From Varroa destructor (lineage: Eukaryota; Arthropoda; Arachnida; Mesostigmata; Varroidae): a stretch of 64,000 nucleotides of DNA. Both the position numbers and the translations under genes were made by a program. The first letter of the stretch is position 1. Every line of letters starts with the position of its first letter. Under the pieces are notes generated by a model. It was not told the DNA's origin. It made no database searches and saw nothing but the letters and a program-made list of their open reading frames with translations. Positions 25,640 through 38,500 of the stretch are shown here, one piece after another. The DNA lies in NCBI RefSeq assembly GCF_002443255.2, contig NW_019211454.1, positions 35,570,061 to 35,634,060 of the forward strand. The letters run 5' to 3'.

Positions 25640-28379
25640 AAGATCAAAGCGTAGATTTGTGGGGCGACTGCATGGTAGCACTAGAACTATATATATGCAA
25701 ATAACGGTTGTACCTTTTATATGATCAGCGGACCTACTGGTCATAACTGCCACTTTACTGTTCACACCTTCACCCACCGGCATGTTCAGGACTAAAAACC
25801 GAATCCTTAATGATAGTGTCTTGGCGCTAGTTTGCCAATGTACGAAAGCTTTTTCGAATCGTTCCATTAGCTTGGGTTGCACTTAAATATTTACGCACCG
25901 CAATGCTTGTCTCGCATAGGTGTCTATCCGGTAAGTAATGCAGTAAGTTTTCGTTGCTGTCCGGCCATCACCAATATTATCTCTTCAGCAGCTGCAGAAT
26001 TGCCTCGAAAGTTTGGAGATACTGAACAGGCGGCGGGCAACAAGGTCGTCTGCTAGTTGGCGGTCAGACTTATTGCCCGGTAAGACAAACACTTGCGGCT
26101 TTCAACGGCTTGTGGCAGTACAGCCGCCCGACGAGCTGGCCCATGAAGTACGTCCCAATGGGATAAAGAGACCACTCGTTTTAAAGCAGCCAGCCAGTTC
26201 TTTCAGCTGGCCATATTAGGTTCTGGGAACTCGAAATCCGTTCAGAGTTTTCCGACAAGTATAGCTACCACTTTCAGTGGATTAAGCCTCGTTTCCACTG
26301 CCTGCGACTAATATATCCATCGTTTTCTAGCAAGACAACGCATTCTCGAAGGACCTGTTACAATGCAAAAACGATATAGCAACCGGGGTATATCTAAAGT
26401 CAAAAATACATCATCGCAGTAATACTCTACCCAAGTGAAATGGCCGGAATTGTTAGTGACATGGTCGTCGATTACATGAATTTATTGAATGCTTGCGTAA
26501 GACATGTATGTGCTACTGTTGATTTAAGCCCCGTCAAGTTAGCCAAAGTATTGCTTGACATTTCTGCGATAATGTAACTAGAAGGGGTTTACCTACGAAT
26601 GCTTTCAGATGGCTTAACTTGAATGTACACATAATTATATGTAGAAAAACCTATTTATAGACACATGGGTGATTACCCTTTAATTAAAGTTTAAGATTCC
26701 AAGCGTTATTTATTGTCATGAAGTGTTACGCCATGCTATGGAATGGTCAATGTATATCTATGATATAATTTTGGGTGAATAGATTGACAATGTATGAGAT
26801 ACACCGTATTTCCTTATATCCAAATACAAAAAATGATCTTTTTTTGTTAATATAAAATATTTATGCTTCCTTTGACTACTGTTATATTGATGTAGTTATT
26901 ACTAGTTTATTATCTATTATTACTTTATTACTATCACCCTCTCTGCTAGAGGCAGACATGACGTTACTATTATTATTATGGTAATTGTTGTTATTATGAC
27001 GCAGTAAGTTCGTAACGATTACGGTGGAAAAATTTTTAGCCGTTTTTTTTAATTTTAACTGTTTTTGTTATTATATAGAATAAATACTTTCAGCAGTACA
27101 TCCTCGTTTTCGTCTGAGAAAATATTACGACCCTACCATTATACTTCCTATTACTTCTACTGGAGGCATTTAACCAAATTTCTTGAAATTATTTGAATAC
27201 TTTATTATTAATAAACTTTATTATTAGTATCTCTGTCCCTTTTTTGCAATGTTTTTATCATAATTACATTGTATGGCTAAATATTTAAATTAATCTATAT
27301 TTCAGTCTATATTACAGTTATTTGCTGCTGTTATTTATTACTTATCAGATTGTTGCGCTCTGGTTTTTGTTTGCCATCTTAAATTCATTACTGTGAGATT
27401 TCTACGCTTCGCTCTTTACGGCTCCTATGTTTTGGCCGTTCACTCGCTGATAACTCGTTTTTTATTATTAACTTATGCGGTTCGCTTTTTGAATAGAGAT
27501 CAAAGTCTTTTTTGTGTATCTGATCTCATATACATTATTATATAGTCTTAAAATAAGTAATGGATATTAAGAATAAGGCAATCCATCCAAGTCCTACGAT
27601 TATTCGCATACGGCGCCCTACATTTCCCCTATTTTATGGACCTCCTTGAAATTCCCTTATGCCATAAACTACTCGCATCTCATTCAACCGTTGTATAATT
27701 CCACATATGTTCGAGTGGTCCGCTCAGGAGACAATAAATATACTCTTGACACAATTTCTAAATCATACTTACACAATTACCTTCCTGCATGTTGCAGTAT
27801 TTACTCTTCTTTCAATATATATTCCTCCTTTAGCTATAGCGAAGAGCTGTGAACTAATTATGGGTTACGGAGTCAACAACTAGCACAGTCATTGTTACCA
27901 TAATGTATCTTCCATCCCTTAATGATATTCGTGATCTAATCTGACCGTTTGTGGTCATTTTATGTCAATTTGCAATTTTTAGCCTGGTAATTTATATAAT
28001 TTCGAAAAATAACCATACGAGTCGTAATCGTAACAGCGATAACGCTGCTTATAGTTATCCGAGATAGAACAGGGTTTACTTCTTTGACTGTCACTTAAAT
28101 AGTGGTTCATTATGTTGATCAGCGAAGGTCAGATCGACGGCGTTTTGTCATCTTCTGTGTACTGTCTGCCCCCGTTTCTTTTGTTCTGTGGTATTTTCCT
28201 TGCTGCGCCTGCTTCTGCTTTTTAACGACAGTGCAGTAGTTGTTTCCCTATGATCTACATTGTAGTAACCAACGTGCTGAGAAGGCTTGTATTGCTGAAT
28301 AAATCCACATAGCCAAACAGGCGCATGATGATTAATGAAAGTACACAGGTAAATGGGAAAGTGAATCAGTTACGTGCTT

Positions 28380-28951
28380 AAAAATGTCTACATTTTATTT
28401 ATTCGAAACAGGCATACGTTGCCACTATCGCCTAATTTTGTACCTTACTATTGCATACGAGGACATATAATCCTGTCTTCCAGTATCATATGGGAGGACC
28501 AATAAGATGAGAACGAGGCCAGCTGACCGTACAAAGTTCATCAAAAGCTGACCTCGTAATAAGAAATACCTCATATTGATGCGCAGAATAGAATTAAAAA
28601 AAAAAAACACAGAGATTAAAGCAACGCAAATGTAGCTTTTCTGTTCGTCGGACATCTTGAAATACAAAGTACTAAATTCAACAAAGACGTATAGACATAT
28701 ACACACACCATCGTCTCATACAGAGCACAAATTTATGTACAAACATTTGATACGCTAAATGTTTTCTCAGTATTCAAGGACTATATTATTGTGGTATAAA
28801 ATCCATGTATTACTAATCCTAGATTATTTTTACACTGTTTAATCTGCCCCAGATTTCAACAGCAATCCTGAACAATGTATCTAATGGTCTTGCAGCTTCG
28901 CGTTTTGTATAGCAGTGAAAAGTATCCAATCAACTACCATACTAATTTCTC
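28380..28951 (-). other. Likely 3' untranslated region of the SCHIP1 gene
   Basis: It directly follows the SCHIP1 stop codon on the minus strand. The first canonical AATAAA signals I can see are two overlapping copies at 28394-28403, about 550 bases past the stop. The cleavage site would fall near 28380. This boundary is inferred; transcript data would settle it. Confidence 0.4.
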
Positions 28952-29419
28952 TTACCAGTCGGGTTCGATCCTGTCAAGGTCCTCGATGTCGACGAGCTTG
29001 CCATCTCGTTCCATGTTGAGCTCATCGCGCTGGAGCAGCGATTTGACAAGCTCCTCATTTAATCGTTCTACCTGGCTCTGAAGGTCACTAAGAATGAGTT
29101 GTAATTTGGCCACACTCATCTTGGATAGGACAGGCCGAGTGAAACGGCGGGCTCCCGGCGGTAGCAGCAGAGATGCAACGGCACTACGCCTCTGCAATGC
29201 TCGTAGTTCACGCTGCCGGCTCAGTTCGCGTCGAGCAACTTCGGGCGCCTGCGCCAACGCCAGCCGCGCCTCCGCCATCAAGCGCGTCTTTCGAGCTGAG
29301 AACGACTGATCATCTGTGCAGATTGGCGTCATGCAGCCCAGCCGAATGGGTTTGCGCCGGCATGGAAATGAAGTCGGCCGTTGGACTCGGCTTTTACGAG
29401 GCGGTCGAACCTCTGCTGC
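28952..29419 (-). CDS. Schip1: SCHIP1 homologue, last exon (coiled coil)
   Basis: It encodes the final 155 residues. The acceptor is strong: a T/C-rich tract ends in ttggcag and opens phase 0 at a GCA codon. Exon residues 36-66 carry DDQSF-SARKTRL-MAEARLALA, matching the vertebrate block (DD.DF..R...L.AEA.MALA). Residues 101-150 form the conserved coiled coil MSVAKLQLILSDLQSQVERL then NEELV..L..RDEL..E.D..LVDIEDL, the clearest family signature in the window. The stop (TAA, 28952-28954) comes seven codons after DIEDL, so the protein lacks the vertebrate tail. The first 35 residues are Arg/Pro-rich and match nothing I know. An alternative acceptor at 29313 would skip them. Confidence 0.9.
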   Translation of the reverse strand, partial: AAEVRPPRKSRVQRPTSFPCRRKPIRLGCMTPICTDDQSFSARKTRLMAEARLALAQAPEVARRELSRQRELRALQRRSAVASLLLPPGARRFTRPVLSKMSVAKLQLILSDLQSQVERLNEELVKSLLQRDELNMERDGKLVDIEDLDRIEPDW

Positions 29420-32400
29420 CTGCCAACACCGAATGGGAATGAAAGCAAAAAATCGAAATAGACAAAGAAAGAAACGGAACGACGAGTCAGGAGCGATATG
29501 CGTAAGCAAACCATAAACAGAGAAGCGCAATCACAAGCAATCCACTTCCGAATATCCAATAGTGTTTTGCCGCACACTTTGTTGCATCATGCAAGACAGC
29601 CCCCATGTGAACATATAGAACGTACATATAAAGGTTACACTAAAACATCGTTTAACATCCTCCAGCTATTCCCGCGTTGGTCGGTGGTGAATTAAAGTCA
29701 AATTGATTACTCTTGCCGTATCATGTACGTTCCGCACACAAACGAGAACTTTTTAGGCGTTCGGATAGACGACTCGCTAGGCAACCGGTTTGCAAGTGCT
29801 GGCTCGACACTTGAGGAGCAGCATGCACCATAGATGCATCCTACTGTCTACGGTTCTTTTCCAGTGTTGTGTTTATGACTATGCCCGCTTCAGTCGATAA
29901 TCGACTTTGATTATGGAGGTAAAGCCTAAGGACAACATATAGGATAAATGAAGGGAGCTGTAGCTGAAATAGACGCATACAGCAGGAAGACTCCAAGGAA
30001 TTTAGGTGGCTTTAGGCCAAAAAAACGCCTGGTGGTGAGCTGTAACTGCATGATAGGTGCGCCTGCACTAGCGCTTGCTGAGGGCGCTACAAAGAAAGGC
30101 TTCTTTTGTAAAGGCTAGATAATGGGTCGGGAACGCGGAAACGAACATACCCAAGGTCTCTTTGCCTCGCTTCGAGTAGAATTGGCCGGGCAAACTCGTG
30201 GGTGCCTTTGGCATACACTGGAGTGAAAAAGCAAACTGGAAAGCAGGTCGCTTTGGAAAGATCGGAAAACGATAACAAAATCCTCGCTTACCTACCTGAT
30301 ATCCTGTTTTTTTTGGGGGGGGGACGTCAATTGGGTTGCGTTGCTTAATTTTAGGCGAAGATGAAACTCTGGACAAAAAAAGAAACCGACTAGGAAAACA
30401 AAGTTTTTGCTTAATTTTTCTAATCGGTTCCTTTCTAGGCTGGGGTTTCAGTTTGCAACAAAAGATTAATGGAGATAATAGAATGGGAGAAAACGGAAAT
30501 AATATTGTGAACGGCTGACTAGAGCTGCTCCATGGTGTAGCGTCGATTATGAAACCCATGTACTAGTGGTGTCGTTCGGGTCGCAGTTGGAATTCTAATT
30601 GCTGGCTGGCGAAAGCAGGGGCCTCATACCTGACCAGTCGACTACCCCAGAAACGCGCACTTGTTGGCATCCCTGTGTCCTCTCGAACACCTTCCACGGG
30701 CATATTCCACTTCGAACGACAATTACCTATACTGGCGGTCAAAAGCGTGAGCGAAAGGGAGCCACCGGGGTTCAAGAACGTAGAGTGTACCAGCCATACT
30801 GCGTAACAACAGACTACTGCAAGTCTATTTAAGGGAAACGCTGATTAGGTTAGATCCAGTTACTTGTTAGCAACAACACTTCGATCCTTCGCCAGTCGTG
30901 TCTGTCTATACCACACACAGATAGCTGCAGGCCTACCAACCGCACTGATCCTGCAAGAGTAGTTATCCAAGCGGTCAACGGGGTAAGCATGAAAGCAGGA
31001 AGACCAAAGATGATGGCGGGAATACCAAAAGTCTACCACAGACCTTCGCCTCGACCTTGATGTCTTCTGGAGAGCTCTCAGAAGTTCGTGGAATAAGTAG
31101 ATCTCCATCGTCGATGTCCAACATTGCCAATCGTTGTCGAATCTCTTCGCGTTCATTGCAGGGTCTCTGCAAGACGAAATAAAGCACCCGTTCATGCTAT
31201 TGCTATAATCATCGTTTTTTTCATCGTTTTATATCTTTTGAATACGCGCATTTTTGTTCATGCTACTGCATAGTTACTAAATCCGCTGTGATCATCATAA
31301 ACAAGCTATATAAACTAGCGTTTGTTCCTCTGACGAGCTTTGGGCCGCAGAACCGGTTCAGCAACTAGAACAGAGCAGATACCGGGACTTAAAGGATTGA
31401 AGGAAGGTTGAAAGACGGACAAAAAGGCCGACATCAAACAGCGATGTATGGACGCTACACATGTGCGACTCTACGTATGATCGTGGCCTGTAGATCTAGA
31501 TCAGCTAGCTAGATTGGGAGCTTCCTATTTCCATTCCGAATTTCCTGGCTCGTCCAGTTTTGAGACGAGTCGCTTCATGACCTCCCGCTTCGCCAGCTGC
31601 ATAACCAAGCGACGTGACAAATGCCACTTTCATCACGCCAGTAGTTGTTTCGTTGTCCTGTATAAAGCGACGCTGCGGTGGGTCCAAACAACAAGAATGC
31701 GCCAAAACACTGACAGACGTTCAGATGGAAAGATCATCGACGACCATCATCCTTCGCTGTTGACCTGCCATCCAACAGAATGGATGAGTAATGATCAACG
31801 ATGTCACGTCATACGGTTGCCATCCCTATCCTTGCTAGTGTCGCTTACTACTCACTGAAGTGCTTACTCTAACACCCAGCTATACAGATACATTAACGTG
31901 TACGAACGTGTACAGTGTCATAGCTCCATGACCTCTTGAACTAAACCACTGCTCCTAGAAACCGGTCCTACTCGACCCTGGTCAATACCCTGGCAATGGC
32001 ACTCGACGCGTACTATTTATCTATCTCACTTGCTGTTGGCTGTTCTCGACTTCATTATTTCTGCGACCCCTTCGACCCATAATTAATCTCATATGTCATA
32101 CGTATCTTTCTTCCAACTTCATAACGATAATAATGATGTGTATCTGCATATGGGTACACGTTCAGGCACGCAGTAGTTGAATGTGTGTGGTTTCATCGAA
32201 ATATGGCAGCTGCTAAGCTGGAACTGGACGATTTGCAAGGTGCGTGTTGTTAGGCTAGCAACTACATTGTAAGTTAGCATTGTGAGCGCCTTATTGCACG
32301 TAAAATTATTTCTATACTTATATCATATAATTTGCAAAAAACTGTACAATGGCTAGATACTGAAAAATATAAATATAAAAATATACATTATGTCATATTT

Positions 32401-32503
32401 AGGTTCGTTTTAAATGATCAAATATATGATTTCGACCTCCTTTCAGCAACAGTCAAAGTTAAATGGTGTAATCTTATTTGTGTAGGAGATAGTATTTTCT
32501 AGT

Positions 32504-32553
<50 letters not shown>

Positions 32554-35500
32554 TGAACAAATATGGAGATTGAGAAGGAAAAAGATCTCTGAGGTCAGCA
32601 TTGCACAGACCAAATCAGCCTCTCCTACTATTCCGTTGTCACTGGCCTCGTTTAGCAGACATCTTCCACTCGAAGTAGAATTTGATGAGATTGCTCATCA
32701 TCTCTGAAATATGGCTCTTCGAGCCTTGCAATTTTCTTTTTACACTTGTTATTACCGGTGTTCTCTGATTAAGTATCCATTATTAGAATGCTATTAAAAA
32801 CAAAAGCTTGATTCGCAAACCTGAATTATTAGTTGACTGGAACATGGCCAATAAATTATAGCCATATTCAGATTAGTCGCAAATAACAGAGAAAAAAAAA
32901 ACAAAAAAAAGCTAGGCTGATAACAACAGGAAACGCACAAATCTCATCTAATGCCAGCAAGTACGCCTTACACGGTAATCGTGTAAGGTGATTTACGATT
33001 GGCGAAACGACAGGACAGCCGTTATAGATTAGAAGGGTATGCGTTCGGGTGCAAGCCAAGGTCTAAACTAAGGACGAATTTACGGCCAACGTTGCTGCTG
33101 GACTACGGGCATTATCCGAACGTGTTGTGGTGCGTGTTCGACTTCTTCTAAGCTCTTTGACTCTTCACCCCGTCGCTGAAGATACGCCTCACTGTTTTCC
33201 CCTGTCTCACGTTCTGTTTCGTTCCTTATCAACTGGATTGCCGACGTGCGTAGTGGTATTATAGTAGCGTTGGTCCTATTCATTTTGCTGTTCTCGGTGT
33301 TGTTTGCAAAGCGAAAAATGGCACCGGGTCAGCAGCGCCAGTTTGGCGCTTACTTACTAGGGCATGCACAGACGACCCGTGACCCGGGGATCACCAAGGC
33401 CATAACAGCCTGCCAAGGACCCATGCAGACTCAATCTTTCGCCATCGCCTCTCTCTATTATATTCTTACACTCCTCTTTGCTTTTTGCTGCTTTACTCCC
33501 CTGTTCTCGTTATCTTGATAACAGTGTCAATTTTTCATCACTTTCTAAATGATGAATTTGCAGCCATCCCGGCTGTACTACGTCTGGCTCACAAGACTAG
33601 CTACAACAGCCATATCTGCTGGAAGCTAAGACCGCGCGACGGAAGAATGGCCACGATCTGAATGATGCGTGCCCTCGACACCATAATTTCTTGAAAGATC
33701 CCTTGACCCACCCCTATACAAAGATGTTATATAGTACTACGAACACTCGTTTTATCTCTGCCTAGTCTGTATCCATTTCTATCATCCCCAAAGACAATAG
33801 CCTGCAGGTTAGACAGCGACCGTCGCCAACAGGGTGTAAGCCGTTATCAGAATCACTAAAGGAGGCAGAAGAAGAAATCGCCATGTCGCAACACATTTAA
33901 CTTCGCGGTCAGTATATTATTGCAGCTTTCACCGTTTCGATTACATGATATTAAATATTTCGAGTTTTATGCCCGGTACCGTTGCTAGGCATTCTACGAT
34001 ACAACTGGTCTCCAACACGCAACTATTTGTATCTGCTTCCGGATCGAAATAAAAATTATCGTATAATACGAATGATGACATATATTTTTCAGAGCGGAAC
34101 CAAGACGCTGAAGGTATGTATGACAGTTTAGGTAGACACCCGTTTATAGGCCGCGTCTTTCTGACATAAAATGAGAAGGGGACGAAAGTTGAACGAAAAT
34201 CGTCAATGTTTCACATATTATGCTAGGATGAGCACATTATTTCAAAATCTATAATCGATAGAATTCTTTATTATTCGTGTTAATGTCATAGTGGTTCGCC
34301 TGTGACGGATACACACTCGCAAGAATCTATAGGGCATTAGCGTTACATTATCAAATGCTCTTCTATGCGTAGACTGTTAACTGCTGTCGGGCATATTCTA
34401 TTGGTTTTGTACCTCAGCGCTATTGTCTACATCCTCTGTGTTGCCCCAGGCTCATATGCATGAACGCCAGGATAAGCTGTGCAGTATTAGGTTATTTGAC
34501 TTCACCTACCCATCATCGGACATAAGCGCATTCATGATGGCCAGCCGTCGTCGCCACCGCGGCTTTTTTCGTTATAATTCCCTAGCCGAGGAAAGAGAAC
34601 GGGATATATTGTTGGGCATACACACACATTTTGTGTATTCCTTATCTACTAAATGTACAGTACCTCAGCTACTGATAGCAGTCACGTTACAGCAATATCA
34701 TTGTTACAGTAATAACAATAATAGTGACACCGTTATTGATCCACGTGTTGTATGGATTAGTTGCTATAGTTTACGGCAAGAACTTAGGCGGGTAGAGGAC
34801 AAACGAAAATAAGCCTCTACATCCTGCTCGACCACGTCTCTCTGTGTAGTAGCCGAAAAAGTCCTTTTGCCCCTCGAAATTCGAAGTTATCTAATCGACC
34901 TGTAGCGCGTATGAATCATAATGTGGAAACATACAGGGAAACAGATAATGGTTCTTCCAGCCTTCTGAAAAAGCTTAGGGTCAAATAATTTCCCCAGTCT
35001 GGCTCTATATAGCCTAACTTCCCCAGCTTGCCTATGTAGCTCTTAGGAGATCGCAATTAGTTTTAATCGAAGTTAACTGTTCGTTTCTATCTTAGCGGTA
35101 AATCGCAGATTCCCAGTTTTTCACTTCATCCTCATCGTCACGATATCGTTAAGCAAAAAAAAAAAAAAAAAAAATAACGATTCACAAACCATGCGCTACA
35201 TTAGTAAATAGCTATCTATCAGCTAGCGCAACGATCCATCAGGTAGATCCAGGATAGACTAAACGTTGTAGGATGCATCCATGATAGACAGCCTGTTGAA
35301 TATAGCATTTTGCAAATCCCCGTCGGCGGATCATAGAGTAGACAATCCGGAAAAGAAGGAAATGAAACTATCGTTCCGGCAGACGCGTGGCTGATTCAGC
35401 AGCTCCGCTGGTGCTGCTACGGCCGTCTGAAGCACTTTATCGCTCTATAAAGACGCTACGACGGATGAAATTGGTCACGGCCAATCAAAGAAACGTTCAT

Positions 35501-38500
35501 GCGACAGAGAATGCTTCGGCGCCTGACGCTTTCAGCCATGCTATAATACAACGACAAACGGCGAATACACGCTGCAAATGGTTCGGTCAACCAGTCGTTC
35601 GCTTCCCCATCTCCTGTGGCGGCTGCATCTTCGATGGGCAGCTAAACGAATTTAATGGGGTGGGAAAGCCATTGAGGGAAATACGAGGAAAAATGACTGA
35701 GAATATGGGCTAGAGGGGACTGGAAGATTACAAAATGAGAGGACTTGATGGCTTTTTAGGCGAGCAGGATTCTCTAAGTTGTTGTTATTGCTTTTACACA
35801 AGGAAGCACGAGAGCACTGACGAACGATGCCGTTGCCATGCATAAATAAAGTTAACTGTTAAATTAATTAAATAAAAATAAAACTAATAAATAAAAATTT
35901 TAAAAAAGCTTAATACTTAGGCCTTTCTTTACTTTATTTTACTAGAAACCACTAATTAAAGCAACTAACAGGCCTCAACAGGCTGCAGTCAAAAATACGC
36001 TAAATAAGCCGGTTTCTTATTTACTTAAGTACTTATGGTGTCTAAACATGTAAACTATATGACCTTATCAAAGGAGATAGGTGCGCTATATGTTGCAGAA
36101 TAATAGGTCTTCCACCAAATCGAAATAATGGGTTAAAGTACCTTTTGAATACAACACAATATTGTTTACCAACATATTGCCTAAGCTAAAATCAAAAAGG
36201 GCATAAAGAACAGGCCTCGTAGGTTCAAAGCCTGTAAGCTTCGAGCATTCATATGGTTTACGTCAAAATCCTAAATTTCGTACACGAATATCACGTATTC
36301 TGATTTAATTATAGACGACTTTTGGAACCTATCAACCTTTGAAGAATACTCCAATGGGTCCTATGTTAATGACAGAAAAACATCTGAATCCGGCCAATGT
36401 TGATTCATTGTCAGGAGCTTCCAAAGAACCTTTGTATATTGTCTGTTCAGTATCAACGTGCCGTGCGACATTCCGCTAACGAAGTTGCAGTGAAACGGTA
36501 TAAGCCCGTCACATGAATGCCGTCAAGCAAGAACGAAGCTAAAGTCTGCGCGGAACCATAGAGTGCGGTCAGATCAAATAAAATCCTTTCATTGTTTGTT
36601 GAAAAGAACGCATGATCACAAGAAATCCTCTTTCCTTTCTTTTAAATTGTCCGAGAACTTGGAAATTTTAGTGGAGATAGCGTCGATTGAAAACATTACC
36701 ATTCCCCAGTGTACTATATGCTTCAGTAAAAGTACGCGCAATGAGGCGCTAATGACATGATAACGCTCATGTGGGTTATATTAAAAGTATATGCGTGCGC
36801 GCCCCATATACTTAACAAGTAATCACCACAAAGCTCATAAGAGCTTAATAGAGGCAAGCTGGGGAAATTTATTCTAAAAGATTCTCTTTGAAACGTTACC
36901 ATGCGCACCTGTCGACTGTAGTCTGTTGGTGGTAAGGGTTGTGGTTGAATATGGTTCCGTATGCTGTGAAGGCTGCGAGACGGAGCTAATTGCCGCGCAC
37001 GCAATGGCGTCCGGTCGAGCAGGGCTTGGGCAGCTTTACGGATCAGTTCCTCAGTTTCCTCCGTGTCGCCGCTGCTTAAATCGTTTAAGTTACCTGCGTT
37101 GTGAATGTCAAAGAAAACAGCGAATAGGGCAACATAGAATCAGTATTATTAGGTGATATGTTTGCAACATAAATTCTATCAGAAGACAAAATAAATAACT
37201 GTTCTTATTAACTTCCACCTATACGCATCCAGAGAAAAGCATAATGTCTGACGTTCGTAATAAAGCTATTGTGTCAGACAGTTTGCTTTCTGCTAAGGAA
37301 TTGGACGGGTGTCGCGGACGTATTGCCACATTTCTGCATCGAACGCCACGCCCAGATAGCATGGCATTACCGTTATGGCACCGTTGAGTCGTGAACAAAG
37401 TTTGGCAAGACCCGTGCTGGTACATCACCAACCTCGAACTAGGACAAGCCTGTTTTTGTCAAGCTTTTAGCCGTCACAGACAGACAGACAAAGCCAGTTG
37501 GTTGACTTAATCAGCAATTTTTTCTGTGAAGCTTTTTACACGCAACGAAAACTACTGGTACGTTTACTTGACAGGCCTTTATTTCCAACAGAACTATTGG
37601 CTCGGTGTTATAGCTATGTGAAAGGAAGGCATTTTGGTATCAAGGTTTCGTCACTGAAAGGCCGCGTGTATGAAGTCTAAACCGCGCCTAGTTATGAGAA
37701 CAAAATTATTGGGCCTACAAAAGAAAAAATTAGGCAAGTTTACATGTAGTTCATACAGTTTTCATTAACCGCACACTACCGGTACGCCGATAAAGTTCAT
37801 GCAAAAACACCTACCAAAGAAGTGATCGTATCCAATCAGCGATTTAGCTATATAAACCAAAACAAACTCTTTTTGCTAGGCTTTTTGCAATAATGTAAAA
37901 ATCGTAATATAAAAACGAAATCCGAAATCTCCTTGATTTTACAATCGTATTTATGCATGCAGTGTTACAGTTCAATAGAAAAGAAAAGCATTCGTAAGAT
38001 TTATCACTTTAGGGCTCTGTCTGACCATTATTCCAAATGAAATTTTGTGATAATTAAGTAAACTCACTTTGGTATTATTAGGTGGTTACTGTAGATATCA
38101 GGACTGAGATAAATGGGAATAAGCACATTTCCATAACATGGTGACATGTATGATTCATAATTAATTGTTTATGGTACATGACCTATCTTGACCGATAAGT
38201 TTACTCTTTTCTCGTGTATCCTTAGCCTAGTCATTCATATAAGTATTCTATTGAATTACCGAATGACAAAATTGTTATTTTTTCGCTTTATTTACATTGA
38301 CATGTCGCGGTTTTGTTATGACACGTTTTTCAAGGTCGTACAATAATGACAACCCTTCAGATCACATCTATTTCATCTTTCAACGCGTTTTTGTTCAGAA
38401 TGGAAGATCGAGTTATCGGTGTAGCGTACCGTTGTACATAAACAACTCACCTCCTTCTCTTTCCTTTTTGGTAAATAATCCTAATCTAGTCCGGACCGCG

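Larger units (their letters stand above)
8632..28379. other. Long non-coding stretch: GALNT intron or intergenic DNA
   Basis: About 20 kb without a supportable exon. The GALNT motifs VFHNEAW, D.HCE and WGGEN were looked for by eye on the plus strand and not found. GC-richer patches at 10.6-11.1, 18.8-19.6 and 22.4-22.9 kb carry open frames but no family motif. From about 26.6 to 28.7 kb the DNA becomes very AT-rich. Several microsatellites, listed separately, lie here. Confidence 0.55.
31167..36908 (-). other. SCHIP1 intron 2
   Basis: 5.7 kb from GTGCGC to tcttgcag. It holds a TC/CA compound microsatellite (32506-32553), a 9-bp hairpin (32966-32988) and a 20-base poly-A (35155-35174). The open frames at 33080-33283 (minus) and 35387-35713 (plus, GTG start) have protein-like codon use but no known motif. 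I do not annotate them as genes. Confidence 0.6.

Noticed and set aside
30068..30559. 163-codon minus-strand frame in SCHIP1 intron 3
   Set aside because: The translation is Phe/Pro-rich and includes a poly-G/T tract. It looks like intron sequence.
30629..30730. Possible extra SCHIP1 exon with donor GGTCAG|GTATGA
   Set aside because: It needs phase 2 on both sides, while both neighbouring exons are phase 0 at this intron. It would break the frame.
33080..33283. 67-codon minus-strand ATG frame, Glu-rich
   Set aside because: Composition is plausible, but its splice options do not fit the SCHIP1 phases and no homology is recognised.
35387..35713. 108-codon plus-strand frame
   Set aside because: It begins with GTG and an upstream stop closes the frame. 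There is no good acceptor and no motif.
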